Shown here one piece after another: positions 49,193 to 60,700 of a stretch of DNA of 64,000 bases. A program made the translations under genes and the position numbers. Positions within the stretch are counted from its first letter, which is position 1, and every line of letters begins with the position of its first letter. This DNA is from Sphagnum compactum. Its lineage: Eukaryota; Bryophyta; Sphagnopsida; Sphagnales. The stretch is from assembly GCA_965153455.1 (NCBI GenBank), contig OZ234497.1:7130001-7194000 (forward strand), read 5' to 3'. The notes below the pieces were generated by a model. That model did no database searches. It saw nothing but the letters and a program-made list of their open reading frames with translations, and had not been told where the DNA came from.

Positions 49193-51092
49193 TGGATTGA
49201 AGGAAGTTGTAGAAATTTTGATGACTACAAATCTTGTATATGAACATGATTGTGGGTTTCTATTTCAATGAACTTGGATGTCTTGCCATTAATGCAACAT
49301 TTTATATTTGCTTTATGTTTTATTGCATTTTGGTGATTTTAGGTTGATGGTTTGAATTTGGTACATGCGGTTGTATTGTTTTTGGTTTTTGCAAGGGTTT
49401 CCTTTGATTCTAGTCTATCTTTTAGGGTTTGAAACATTAAATAGAAGGTAACACATTTAATCAGCATTGGTCATATGTGTTTGAATATTTCCAAGCCCTA
49501 CTTGCAATTTGCAGAGTGCTAAGGACTTATGCATAAGAATGTCAATGTGTTTTCAATGCAACAATATTAGGAAAAAAAACAACTTCAAATGAAATGATAA
49601 ATTTTGTTGCATATAGTTTGTGATTTCCCTTTGCTTCTTTTTCTTAGACTTTTATTTGTGATTTGCAAGAGTTACCTAGTGTACATGGAGGACATGATTA
49701 ATAACAAAAACCAAAAGACAACAAATTCAAGGTATCTATCCTTTTGTTCAACTTGGATGGTGACTGCAATTGAACTATTCTTTCATTTTTTTATTTTTGG
49801 TTTATAGTTTTTACATCTTTTGTTTGTTTTTTACAAGAGCTATCTAGTGCACTTGGAGGATATGATTGGCAAAATAGATTGACAACAACTTCAAATGCTT
49901 TATTTATCATCTTTGTTTCTTAACATTTATTATAAGGTTTGTAATACAAATAAGGTAGATGTTCTAATGTTTGGTTGCAAAGAAATTGCATTACATGCAT
50001 TTTGTAACCTTCTCATGGTTTTGTGCACATTTGATGTTATGATGAATGATTAACAAAGTGGTTGTTGTAAGAGACAAGGACCTTTTATTTTGGGTTGTAA
50101 CGATGCAACACAAATAAAAAGAAAACGATTTAAGGACTTCAAAACATTTTGATGCAACAACTTTATGGTGTATTTGAAAACCAAAATTGCCTTTTGTTTA
50201 AAAATTAATAATCCTAGCTTGATGATATACATGGATAGTTCTTGGACCAGATATTTGATATTCGATATTTATGCATACCAAGTGGGTATTGCCCAAAATT
50301 ACCTTAACAAATTGATCACCAACCAGTATTATTTTCAATAAGCAAATTGATATTAGGCAACTACCAAAAAATCAATTAAATAGAAAAGATAAATGTATCA
50401 AGCATAAATGCTTTCAAGGCATTTATTTTTAGTGTTGGGTCTTGAAATCCTAATTGCCAATGGAAAAATTAGTTATTACATACCTTACATGCTCAATATT
50501 GGAAAATTCTAAATACATGTCCAACATTGGCAAGAACAAAGCAAGGAACTTTGGGAACATTGCAAGAAAAATGTTTTAAAATTAATTTGGACACATGATT
50601 GGGAAGCTTAGGATCATTTGAGGGAACAAATGTTGGGGACTTGTTTGGGACATCAAAATTGGAGAAAGCTCACTTGGAATCTAAATTAAAAAAAAAAAAA
50701 GGCAAGAAAGAAATGGAAAGACTATAGCCAATAAGGAGTGGCACTGGCAATCAAATAGAAGAGGAATGAGCCAAATATGGCAACATGTTACTCTTTTCCT
50801 TGAATTATGGCGACTTTTTGCATTACTTTTTCCAAAAAAGCCTTTGTACAATTCACACTGAATTATTTTTTTTTGTCTCCGCAGTGTGAAAAATTTGCAC
50901 CCCCACCCACTCCCATAATAAAAATAAATAAATAATTAATTAAATAATTAAATAAATAATTAAATATTTTTATAAAAAAAACACTAGGCAAAAAGTTTAA
51001 ATCATTGAGAAGTAAAAATTAACTCACATATATAAGCAGACTGACTCCAAGTATACCTGAATCACATTCCTTTAGGGTTTAAGGTTTATTTT

Positions 51093-51164
51093 CAGATCAT
51101 GAAATCCCCAGAAAGGAAACCCTAAACCCTAAACCCTAAACCTCTCTGGATTTCATGATATCTG
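51093..51164. repeat. Hairpin with telomeric-repeat loop
   Basis: Two 24-base arms (51093-51116 and 51141-51164) are inverted copies differing by two small indels and one substitution; both contain TCATGAAATCC. Between them lie exactly 24 bases made of AAACCCT repeats (three full units plus AAA), the plant telomere-type motif. A single TTTAGGG also lies just outside at 51071-51077. Confidence 0.8.
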
Positions 51165-52440
51165 GTAGAGGTGGATGGCCAGAAGATGAGCTTCGTGGGC
51201 AAAGGACAGACCTAGGTTTCTGGGGGCCCCAAAAGGGCGCTCTGAACAGAAAAAGGGACCCAAATTGGGACCCAAAGTGTAAAAGTTCCCTTTGCTTTTT
51301 TTTTGCAGAGGTAAAAAAGTTTGTAAAAAAGTTGCTCCCCTTATTGAATTTCCAATAAAAAAAAAACTACTCAAAATTCAATATCTCTTGTTTGTTCCCT
51401 TGGGTCTAATTTTTTTTTTTTTTTTTTTTTTGGGGAATCACCTCCATTAAATCTTTATTCATCAAAGGCTTAACAACAATATCAAGAGCATGCCCAAATT
51501 CCCCCCCATAATTTAATTTTAATTTAATTTTAATTTTAAATAGATAATTTATTAAAATTTTAAAATTAAAAAAGTAAACAAACATTCCCAAAAAAAAAGT
51601 TCACAAAACACTCATAATAAAAAAAAGAAAAAAAAAATCACTCCCTAGAAAGAATAAAATCATACAACATTCATTCCATTTTCAAGTAGGTACACACAAG
51701 AAACTAATAATTGTGATTATATATATCAGAACTGGGTATTTGAATTTTTAAAAAAAAAAACAAACTGTGATTATCATATAAGTGTATAATAAAATCTATA
51801 TAATAGGGCCTTTTGAAATCTATAAGTGTATCAAAAAGGCATAATAATAAGAGTGTGCTATGAAATGTGTGTTTGTGTGTTAAGGAAGATTTGGGTGTTT
51901 TTTTTTTTTTTCTAAATTTTAATTTTAAAAATAAACTTTTAAATTGGGGTTTTGGGTTTTCTAGGTTTGAGCTGCTCTCTTACAAATGAAGATGATAAAT
52001 GAAGGGTCTGTATTTGGGTCATGAAGCATTTGCAGAAGATAAGGTGCCAAATACCACACAGGGAAGGAAAAAAAAAAATTGCTACTAGCAAAGAGGTGTA
52101 GAGCTTTGATAGTAATCACAACCATGCACAAACCAATCATTATGTAACAAGAGCTACTTCACCCAATTCATGAATTTACCGCTTGTTTGTACACCCACTT
52201 GTAACACATTTTCCTTCTTTTTTTCTTTCCATCAGAGGAAAAACTAGTGTTGTTGTTGTTGTTGCTGCTGCTGTTGCTGTTGTAAACATCTGATTCAAGA
52301 CATTTGTTTTAGAAAAACCTTCCAATTTGATGATAATCTTACATTGGGTTTGATTGAAGCATTGAGTTTTTGTTGTTGTTGTTGTTGTTATTATTATTGT
52401 GGGCGCTTTCAATTTGTCTTTGCTACTGCTGAATTTCTTC

Positions 52441-52551
52441 AAAGCAAAGAGCTTTGCGAGAGCTTTTTGCATTTGGGAGAACAAAGCAAAGAGCTTTTGC
52501 ATTCCAGGGGAACAAAAACAAAGAGCTTTGCCAGAGCTTTGCATTTGAGAG
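52441..52551. repeat. Short tandem repeat upstream of the CER1-like gene
   Basis: Three diverged copies of a unit of about 30-40 bases built on AACAAAGCAAAGAGCTTTGC, AGAGCTTT and GCATTTGGGAG. The array lies about 260-370 bases before the start codon, in the presumptive promoter or leader. Confidence 0.7.
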
Positions 52552-52604
52552 AGATTGTCATTTTGGTGTTTGACTAGGATAAGGTGAAGGTGGTGTGTGG
52601 AGAG

Positions 52605-52628
52605 ATATATATATATATATATATATAT
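52605..52628. repeat. (AT)12 microsatellite
   Basis: Twelve uninterrupted AT dinucleotides, following GAGAG. It is located about 180 bases upstream of the CER1-like start codon. It may resemble a TATA region by chance; a promoter function is not shown. Confidence 0.85.
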
Positions 52629-52808
52629 GCTCAAATTTTATTCACCCATTTCAACAACCCACATTGGGTGTGTGAAGAAGTATTCCAAGTTTTGAGCGTT
52701 GGAGAATTTTCAGTTAGGACAATTGTACTTTTTTGGGTGTTCCTGTGGAGTTTCTGGTTTTTTTGCTTAGAGGAGGCAAGTTTTGTGTTTTTGCTGGTAA
52801 AAGATAAA

Positions 52809-55800
52809 ATGGCAAGTAGTCCTGGAGTGTGGTCAGAATGGCCATGGCAAAGAATGGGAGCTTGGAAGGTGTGTAGTACTTTTGCATCATCACTCTTCCC
52901 TTATCTCTCTCTCTCTCTCTCGTTTTGTTTTCATATCTTTGCAGTTGGGTTTGTATTTTGGATTTTTGAGTTTGGACATTATGCACTTCTTGCTTACCTG
53001 ACACTCAATAATCTTGAGCTTGAACCAAGCAGTTGCATTGTACATGCCATGAAATTATTCCACCAGTTGTATTTAGTTTTTTTCAGCTCAAGTTCTGTAC
53101 AAAGTATGCAGGTTCTGGATGAGCTAGCTACACCACCCATATCATATTTTCCTTTTTAGGTTTTGCATGTGTCTGTTTCTGTCCAATTCTCTATCGTCTC
53201 CGTCAATGTTGCTTCAGATTTCTGATTCTTAATTCTCAAGCTGGACCCATTTCAGTTTTTGGGCATAGTTACATACTCCTGGTCTTCATCGTCTCTGTTC
53301 CCCTCCTCTGGTTTCTACTCACTACCCTTTGCATTGTCCAAGCTTGTCTTCATTGGTAAACCTACATCCACTCAGAGAAAAACGTACATCGACACTGAGA
53401 AATGGGCAGAGGAGGTCCTAGTTTTCTGATTTTAAGAGCTTGACCTAATGTCGCATATTTCTTTTGTTTTTCTGGGTGGAATTTCTGCCTGTTTCTTCTT
53501 CAGGCAATACATTCTGTTATGTCCATTAATTTATGATTGTGAACTCAACAAAATGACCACCAGTGTTTGTTTAGTACCACCCACCAATCTTAACCCTTTT
53601 TTTGTGTGTTTTGGATTTGTTTTTGCACAGCTTTACTGGATTGAGGGATTAAAAAGTCATTGCTTTGTCAAGGCTGTGCTAGAGAGAGCTTGATTTGCTG
53701 ATTGATTTCTGGGTGCATGGGCATTTGTGGGTGGATGGGTGGGTGGGGTCATGGTCTCCATTCTGCAGTACACTTTATTTGCACCGTATGCAGTGAAGGC
53801 AGTTCATGCCAATTTTCTTGGAGGGCAAGATGTTGATAATTGGTGTCTGCACATGCTAATCGTATCAGCACTCCGCTACCTCCATGGTCAAATCTGGATG
53901 AGCTTATCTCGCTGCCACACTCTCACTGGCAAATACCAAATCCAAACCAAAGGCATCACATTTGAGCAAGTGGATAGAGAGAGCAATTGGTAAGCCAAAC
54001 TACGGTGCTTGAACCCCTTTGCGAAAATCAATCCAGCAAAAACAGGGCCATAATTGTTTGGATGGAGAAGTGGAATTTTTTGTGAGTTTGATTTTGGGGG
54101 TCCTTAATTATTTGGTGTAAGTAATGATAATAATAATACGATGCGGTGACTGTATGTATGCAGGGATGATTACATTCTGTTGCATGTGATAGTGGCAACG
54201 ATAGTGCATGTGGTGCTACCCGGGTTTTGTAACTTTCCAGTCTTTTGGGACCAAAAGGGCATCATCATTCTTTTGCTTTTGCACATGGGTCCAGCAGAAT
54301 GTGTCTACTACTGGCTGCACCGTGCACTGCATCACCACTCTTTGTTCTCAAGATACCATTCCCACCATCATGCCTCATTCATCACAGAGCCAGTCACAGG
54401 TTGGTGGTCAGTGATCTCTCTCTCTCATCTGTGTGCATGCTGGTTGCTGTGCAATAATCTATAACTGTTGTAGCTTTTGCAACTTACCACAACAAAAACG
54501 GGGAAGTTTTGTTTAAGAGTTGCATATTGCTGAAGAAAAGCAGCCTGCAGGCAAGGGTTTTCTGTTTCTGAACCTTCTGTACACACATTTCAGGGTTTAG
54601 GGTTTTTGAGGTCTTCTTCAATAACCAACCCTCTAACATCTGTATCAATGGGAGGGGGGGGGTGTGAAACTTGGTGGGTACAGGATCAGTGCACCCATTT
54701 GCAGAACATCTGATGTACACAGCAATTTTTGCAATCCCTTTTCTTGGCACTTGGGCTTTAGGAGGTGCATCAATGGGCATGTTCTACTTCTACTGGCTCT
54801 TCTTCGATTTTCTGAATGCAATTGGCCACTGCAACTTTGAATTCATGCCAACATGGATGTTCCGGGTCTTTCCACCTTTGAAGTATCTTGTTTACACTCC
54901 AACGTAAAGCATCTTTTCTCATGCCCCTTCCCTTGCAAATTTTACATGCAATGTTTTTTGTTTCTTTTTCCTTTTCCGGCCACCCACCCCACATGATGTT
55001 TTTTTTTGTTGTTGGTGCAGGTACCATTCATTACACCATTCACGTGTGCATACCAATTTTTCACTGTTCATGCCAATCTATGACTACCTTGGGGGTACTG
55101 TTGATGCAACCAGCGACGAGCTTCACAGTTTTGTGCGCAAAAGTTAGGACCCATCCATCTACACGATGAGGCTTGAGTTCTTGAGACACTATTTTACATA
55201 CACTCTGACATCATGTGCCGTGATCTTGTTTTGGAAGAGATGTAATAGTATAAATAATCCTCATAATGCAAACCCTAATGTCAAGGATGGATGCATGGCC
55301 ATCTTGTAACTGGAACCCAAAGGGCTTCTGGGTTGGTTACTAACGTATGCATGTTTTGGGGATCCTTGGTTTTGGCTTTCGGCAAAATCTCCACTTTGAG
55401 AAGAAGCTTTCTAGTTTAATGGCGAATCTCTCTTTTCTCACTTTTTTTTGGGAGTCTTTTTTGGGTGTGGGTCAGGGCGACAACAGGCGAAGCCGGACTT
55501 TGTGTTTCTTGCACATGGGACTGAGCTGCTGTCAGCATTCCACCTACCGTTCGGGATCCCGTCATTCGCTGCCTGGCCTTATTCAGTGCGGTGGTATCTG
55601 TGGCTCCTTTGGCCCCTTACGTTGCCGGTGCTCGCGATTACATGGATTTTCGGCCGACCTTTTGTTTCCGATAAATATCAATTGCCTAACTTGCGTATGG
55701 AAACATGGGTCATTCCGAGATTCGGGTTTCAGGTAGCATGATCAATCTTCTCAAATGTTGTTGGCTCTCTACGTTTTGGTTTGGTTGCGAGATATTTGTT

Positions 55801-57781
55801 TCCGTATTTGGAATTTGTGTACAATTTTTTTTTGTAAAATCGATAAGAGAACTATGGACATGTGTCGACCGGACGGACAGTTTTTTTTGACAGTTGTAAG
55901 GGTGTCATCATGGGTAATGCAGTATTTTCTGCCCTTTGAAAAGAAGGCAATCAACAAGCTAATCGAGCAGGCAATTCTTGAATCTGAGAACGAGGGGGCT
56001 CGTGTTCTTGGCCTCGGTGCACTGAATAAGGTTTTTCGGCCCTTCTTTCTCATTTTGAGGTTGAGATACAGTGCATTGTTTTACTCGCTGCAAAAGGTTT
56101 CATTACAAATCACGGTGTTGGGTGGGGTGGGGTGGGGGGGGGAGGACGGGCGAAAAGAAAAAACCGCTCCACAAAAACTTTGGGAAACCGCGGAAAAGAA
56201 AAAATTGATCAATAGGTAATATATTGGCTGGTGTGTTTGTGGGGGGAGGCAGAATGAGAGTCTGAATGGCGGTGGGACGTTTTTCGTCAACAAACACAAG
56301 GATTTACGCATCCGAATCGTCCACGGCAACACGCTGACGGTCGCCGTTATTTTGAACACGATTGGGACCGATGTGAAAGAAATATTTCTTACAGGCGCAA
56401 CTTCAAAGATCGGCCGAGCCGTTGCAATCTACCTCTGCCGACAGGGCGTACGTGTGATGGTGAGACTTACTCTGCTCACTAACCCATCATAGTCCTTCCT
56501 CGTTGGATTTTTCTACTAAATATGTCCGTCTCCTGGCCACAAATGTTTTCTGAAAGTCTTGATCAATTGTTTTTTTGAAATGGTGCTGGTGTTTGTCTGT
56601 TGAGTTGAGCAGATGCTAACTGCATCAGTGGACCGCTACGAGAGCATATTGGCTGAAGTGCCAGTGGAGTATAAACAGAACCTTGTGCAAGTCACCAAGT
56701 ATCAGGATGGCCAATACTGTCCGGTAAATTTTTTTTAAAACCCCTGTTTTTCTTTTTTCTTTTGGCTCTTTTCACTTATTGTCTACTACTTTCCCATTGG
56801 CCAAAAAAGCACAGCACCCATATCTTCTTTCACTTCTTCTCACATAAACCCTAAACCCTAAACAACAGGGACACCCACCTAAAGAAGGCATGAGAAGGGT
56901 CCAAACCCAAACCTTCTGGGATGTTATTTTCTCATGTGTTTTGCAATTTCAGGATTCATGAACAAAAAATGTCTACCTATGTTGCAGGTATGGGTTATAG
57001 GCAAGTGGGCAACACCAAATGATCAGAAATGGGCGCCACCCGGAACCCATTTCCACCAATTTGTTGTACCCAACATCATCGAGTCACGCCAAGACTGCAC
57101 GTATGGCAAGTTGGCAGCTATGCACCTACCCAAAGAGATCAAGGGCTTGCGCTCATGCGAGGTACTAGTATTAAATACCTTTAATCTACAAATCTATTGA
57201 TGAAGGAATAGTTGGTGCAAAGTAGCACATCATTAAAAAAACTTTACTCAACAGCCCATCTCTCCCATTGACACTTCTGAATAGGTTACCATAGGTACCA
57301 CCTTGCCATTGGTTTGGCGAAAAATTAACCCACCCATGGTCTTTCATGAACCCATTTTTTCATGATGAGGGAAACATAGGTGGGTTATGCTTTTGACTTT
57401 GTCTGCTCAGAAAAGCCCCTAGGTTTCACAATCGGATGTGGAATAATTGAATGAATCACACCAATGGGTACTATTTTTGGTGGGGGTTGATGTTAATATC
57501 TCGTATGTGCATACTTAGATTTAAACCCTAATATCTTTTGAGGTGGTGTGAGCATTCTTTGTGATGGAATGTATAGACTTTTGACTTACAACCCATGTTT
57601 ATAAATTCATTTGGTTTTGTAGATGACAATGCCTAGGGGAGTGGTGCATGCATGCCATGCGGGAGCGTTGGTGCATGCTTTGGAACGATGGACGCATCAT
57701 GAAGTCGGTGTTGTCGACATTGACCGCATTGACATTACTTGGGCTGCAGCCTTGAAACATGGTTTCAAGCCTGTACAATAG
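52809..57781 (+). CDS. CER1: CER1-like very-long-chain aldehyde decarbonylase
   Basis: ER membrane enzyme of the CER1/WAX2 family, which makes very-long-chain alkanes of cuticular wax, usually with CER3 and cytochrome b5. Coding exons: 52809-52868, 53769-53989, 54164-54399, 54684-54903, 55021-55142, 55476-55732, 55923-56030, 56253-56459, 56613-56723, 56988-57161, 57623-57781. They join to 624 aa, essentially the length of Arabidopsis CER1. The N-terminal fatty-acid-hydroxylase-type domain keeps its di-iron histidine clusters: HRALHH (residues 146-151), HSHHH (159-163), a histidine in NAIGHCNFE (about 221) and HSLHH (248-252), with hydrophobic segments between. The C-terminal WAX2 domain shows [29 protein letters not shown] and [18 protein letters not shown]3 proteins lack some of these histidines, so CER1 is preferred. 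The start at [13 protein letters not shown] matches the family N-terminus, although the frame stays open upstream. Confidence 0.95.
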
Positions 57782-60700
57782 AACACTGCACATTTTGTTG
57801 TTCCAGCCAATTTGTTCACGAGGTAAAACCTTGATGAGTTTTTGTTGGCCGGAATTCTCAGGTTTGAATTCTAATGAGCAAATCATCTGCTGAAAGTTTC
57901 ACACTTTTCTTCCTCGCTTCATTCATGATCAAGAGTGAGTCTTTTTCAAACTAGCTGGTAGCATTGCTCACCATTGGAGAGCGACTAGAACAGCAGGTCA
58001 CCATCATCATATGTGCCAATCTGCCAAACCCTTAAGCTTTAAACAACATACATACAATATGTATGTATGTTATGTATTACACAACATACATACAATGGAG
58101 GGCTTCATTTTCGTTTTCTTTTTTCAGTTGCATCTTATCTTTTATAAAACTATCCATTGAAACTTCTTGCATTTCTGGAGCTTGTTCATAGAATTGAGGC
58201 ACGTGTTGAAGAAGATTGAAATTAATGAAAACATGAACAAATTACTTCATATGATAGCTCCAGAGTCCCGGTACCCTTTATATAGAAACCCAAATTCTGA
58301 TATCTTTTTCCACTCCATATTGCTTTCTAGCTTGAGATTATATGGAAATTTGATTTTTTCTAATGACTTGAAGAAATGTTTGACCTTTACATTGAGGTCA
58401 CTAAAATTTAAACCTCAACCCACATCTTTTCTTTCCACGTGGATTGCATATGGGGAGGGTGGGTGAGGGGGGTATGGGCAAATGTTGCTTTGGCACACAC
58501 ATGCCAATAGACTAAGCTCCTTTGTCATTTTGTTTTGGCTAGGCTACTATTGGGACTTCTCCATCAAATGTCTTTCTCCAAGATGGGCAACCAACAAGGT
58601 TAACATCCTTTAAGGTTAGAGTTAATCATACCCATTTGAATTATTCAAAAAAATTAGGGTATTTCCTAGTTTTAATTTGGTTGTTGTCTTTTGGCTCTTG
58701 AATAGTGAAAATTTATTTATTAGAGCATTTTAAGTCTAAAACATTGAAATGTTCCCCAACCTTTGAAATCTTATTGTGTAAAATTATTTTTCTTCACATA
58801 ATCATGAATTGACGTTGTATGCCAAAGTGATATAATTAAGTAATTTTGATCATCCTAAGTGTGATTGTTAGTCAAAAAAAATTCTTTCCATAATCAATAT
58901 AGAATAATGAAAACAATAATAATGTTTATCTCTTTGCATGGATGAAGTGCAAATGATCCAGCTTGATTATAGGCAATTGTTCAAAAAATAATAGCCAACT
59001 TTGTTAAAACAAAAGTACCTTTATACACTTTTGAACATAATGTTATAACATGCTCTCATGACCACCATCATTGCTTATATTTAGGAGGCACCAAGATGTT
59101 AAGGATTGATGCTTTGGATACAATGTTGAAGGACACCAATATGCCAAAACATGGCATCTATGGCTAAACCTATACTATTACAATGGCATCCATGATTTTT
59201 AAAATGATTAAAATTGACATAAACGATGGTTTCTATTTGTTGACAATTGAAAAAGACTAATGACAAAAACCATATTTGAACATAGTTAATTACTACCAAT
59301 GTTTTTTTCATAAATGCTTATGCAAAATGATAAAGGGTGTGAACCAAGATTTTTTTGTTTTTAAAAAATGTGAGGTAGGTGGATTGGTGATCATCTATAA
59401 GAGGATTGTTAAGGGTAGAAATTGCAGCCCCCAATCATTACCATCCTCTAGAAGGTAAGACTAAAGGACAAAGTTGACACCTTATTACTTCACCTAAAGA
59501 ACTACCCTCCCTATCTTATTTTACTACAACTACTCTAGGAAGTAAAAGGTCATACTAGGAATAAAAAAGATACGGGTTTGTTGTCCATGACCCAACCGAC
59601 CTTCTTATAAATAATCTCAACTAGGAAATAGGGAACAAAATGTAGTCAAGGGAGTAATAAGAGAAAGGGGGAGAAAACTTGAGAATAATTACTCTCCTTG
59701 GTTCTGTAGTACCTTCAACGCCCTTGGGATATTGCCTAAGGGGTTTTCAGACCCTTCTACCACTATGATCTTTCCTTTTTCTTACTTGTTGAATCTCTTG
59801 TGGTTCTGCCTACCACCTTCAACCTTTGAGAAGTCCTTCCTTTCCTTTGTACCTTTTGTAATAAGTTGTCCTCCTTCTGAGTTCCCACCTTTTACTTATA
59901 ACAATACCTTTCGGCTTGAAAGGGGTAACTTGCTAGTTTGCTCCTTCTTTAATTCTCACCACCAAGGACTAGCTACTACCCTCTTATGGCAGCTAGTAGT
60001 TTGGTGCTCCATAAGCTACCCATAGGTAGCCCCATTACTTTCTGTCTTAGAGAAAATGCAAAGATATCAATTCCAAAAAGTATCCTACTTACATAACATG
60101 CCTTACTTTACTTTCCACACTTAACACAATAACAATGCAACACAAATGACTTCAGTCCTTCAACCACCTTCCATTAAAATCACATACCAAGTACGTACAT
60201 CTTTCTCCATTCCTCCCATCACTCTCAAAAGAAAGAATTCTCCATATCCCACACAAATCTTAATGCATCCCCTCATCCTCCCCCACTTCCTCTATCTCCC
60301 TTCCCCATATATCACACACAAGGCCCACGATGATCCTTAGAAAATATGACCCTTATCCTGATCCCTTCCTAGAAATCTTTTAGATGATTGGGTGGATTAC
60401 CCCCAACCATTCGTTAGCCCAAGCTATGTAATCCCACTAGCTTCACCCCTTAGGTAAAGGATAGTAAGTCTACCATTAAGAATTAGTAGTCAATAGGAGG
60501 CCTATGGAACTAATTAGTCTAAAGATTTCTACTTGTTAATAAGGACTTAACCAATTTTGGCTATAGGTCAAAAAGGAAAATAATTTTTTTTGGAACCATG
60601 TTATGGTTTTAAATTTAATAATTTCAACATTTTTTTGTCAAAATGTAATGACTTTGGGAGATTTTCCCCCTCCCCCCACCCAAAAAAAATCATTTGTAAG

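Larger units (their letters stand above)
49193..52808. other. Intergenic DNA and 5' region of the CER1-like gene
   Basis: No intact gene. Contents: an A/T-rich zone with long A or T runs (50690, 51411-51432, 51903), the telomere-loop hairpin (51093-51164), a GC-richer block at 51165-51290 with an open frame of unknown meaning, GTT/GCT triplet repeats (52246-52280, 52371-52397), a tandem repeat (52441-52551) and an (AT)12 tract (52605-52628) about 180 bases before the CER1-like start codon. Confidence 0.5.

Noticed and set aside
51155-51358. 67-residue frame in a GC-richer block
   Set aside because: It starts inside the hairpin arm, shows no motif and runs into T-rich DNA. Not supported as a gene.
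59732-60340. Two motif-free + strand frames in a C-rich block
   Set aside because: Composition alone explains the open frames; no domain, splice pattern or start context supports a gene.
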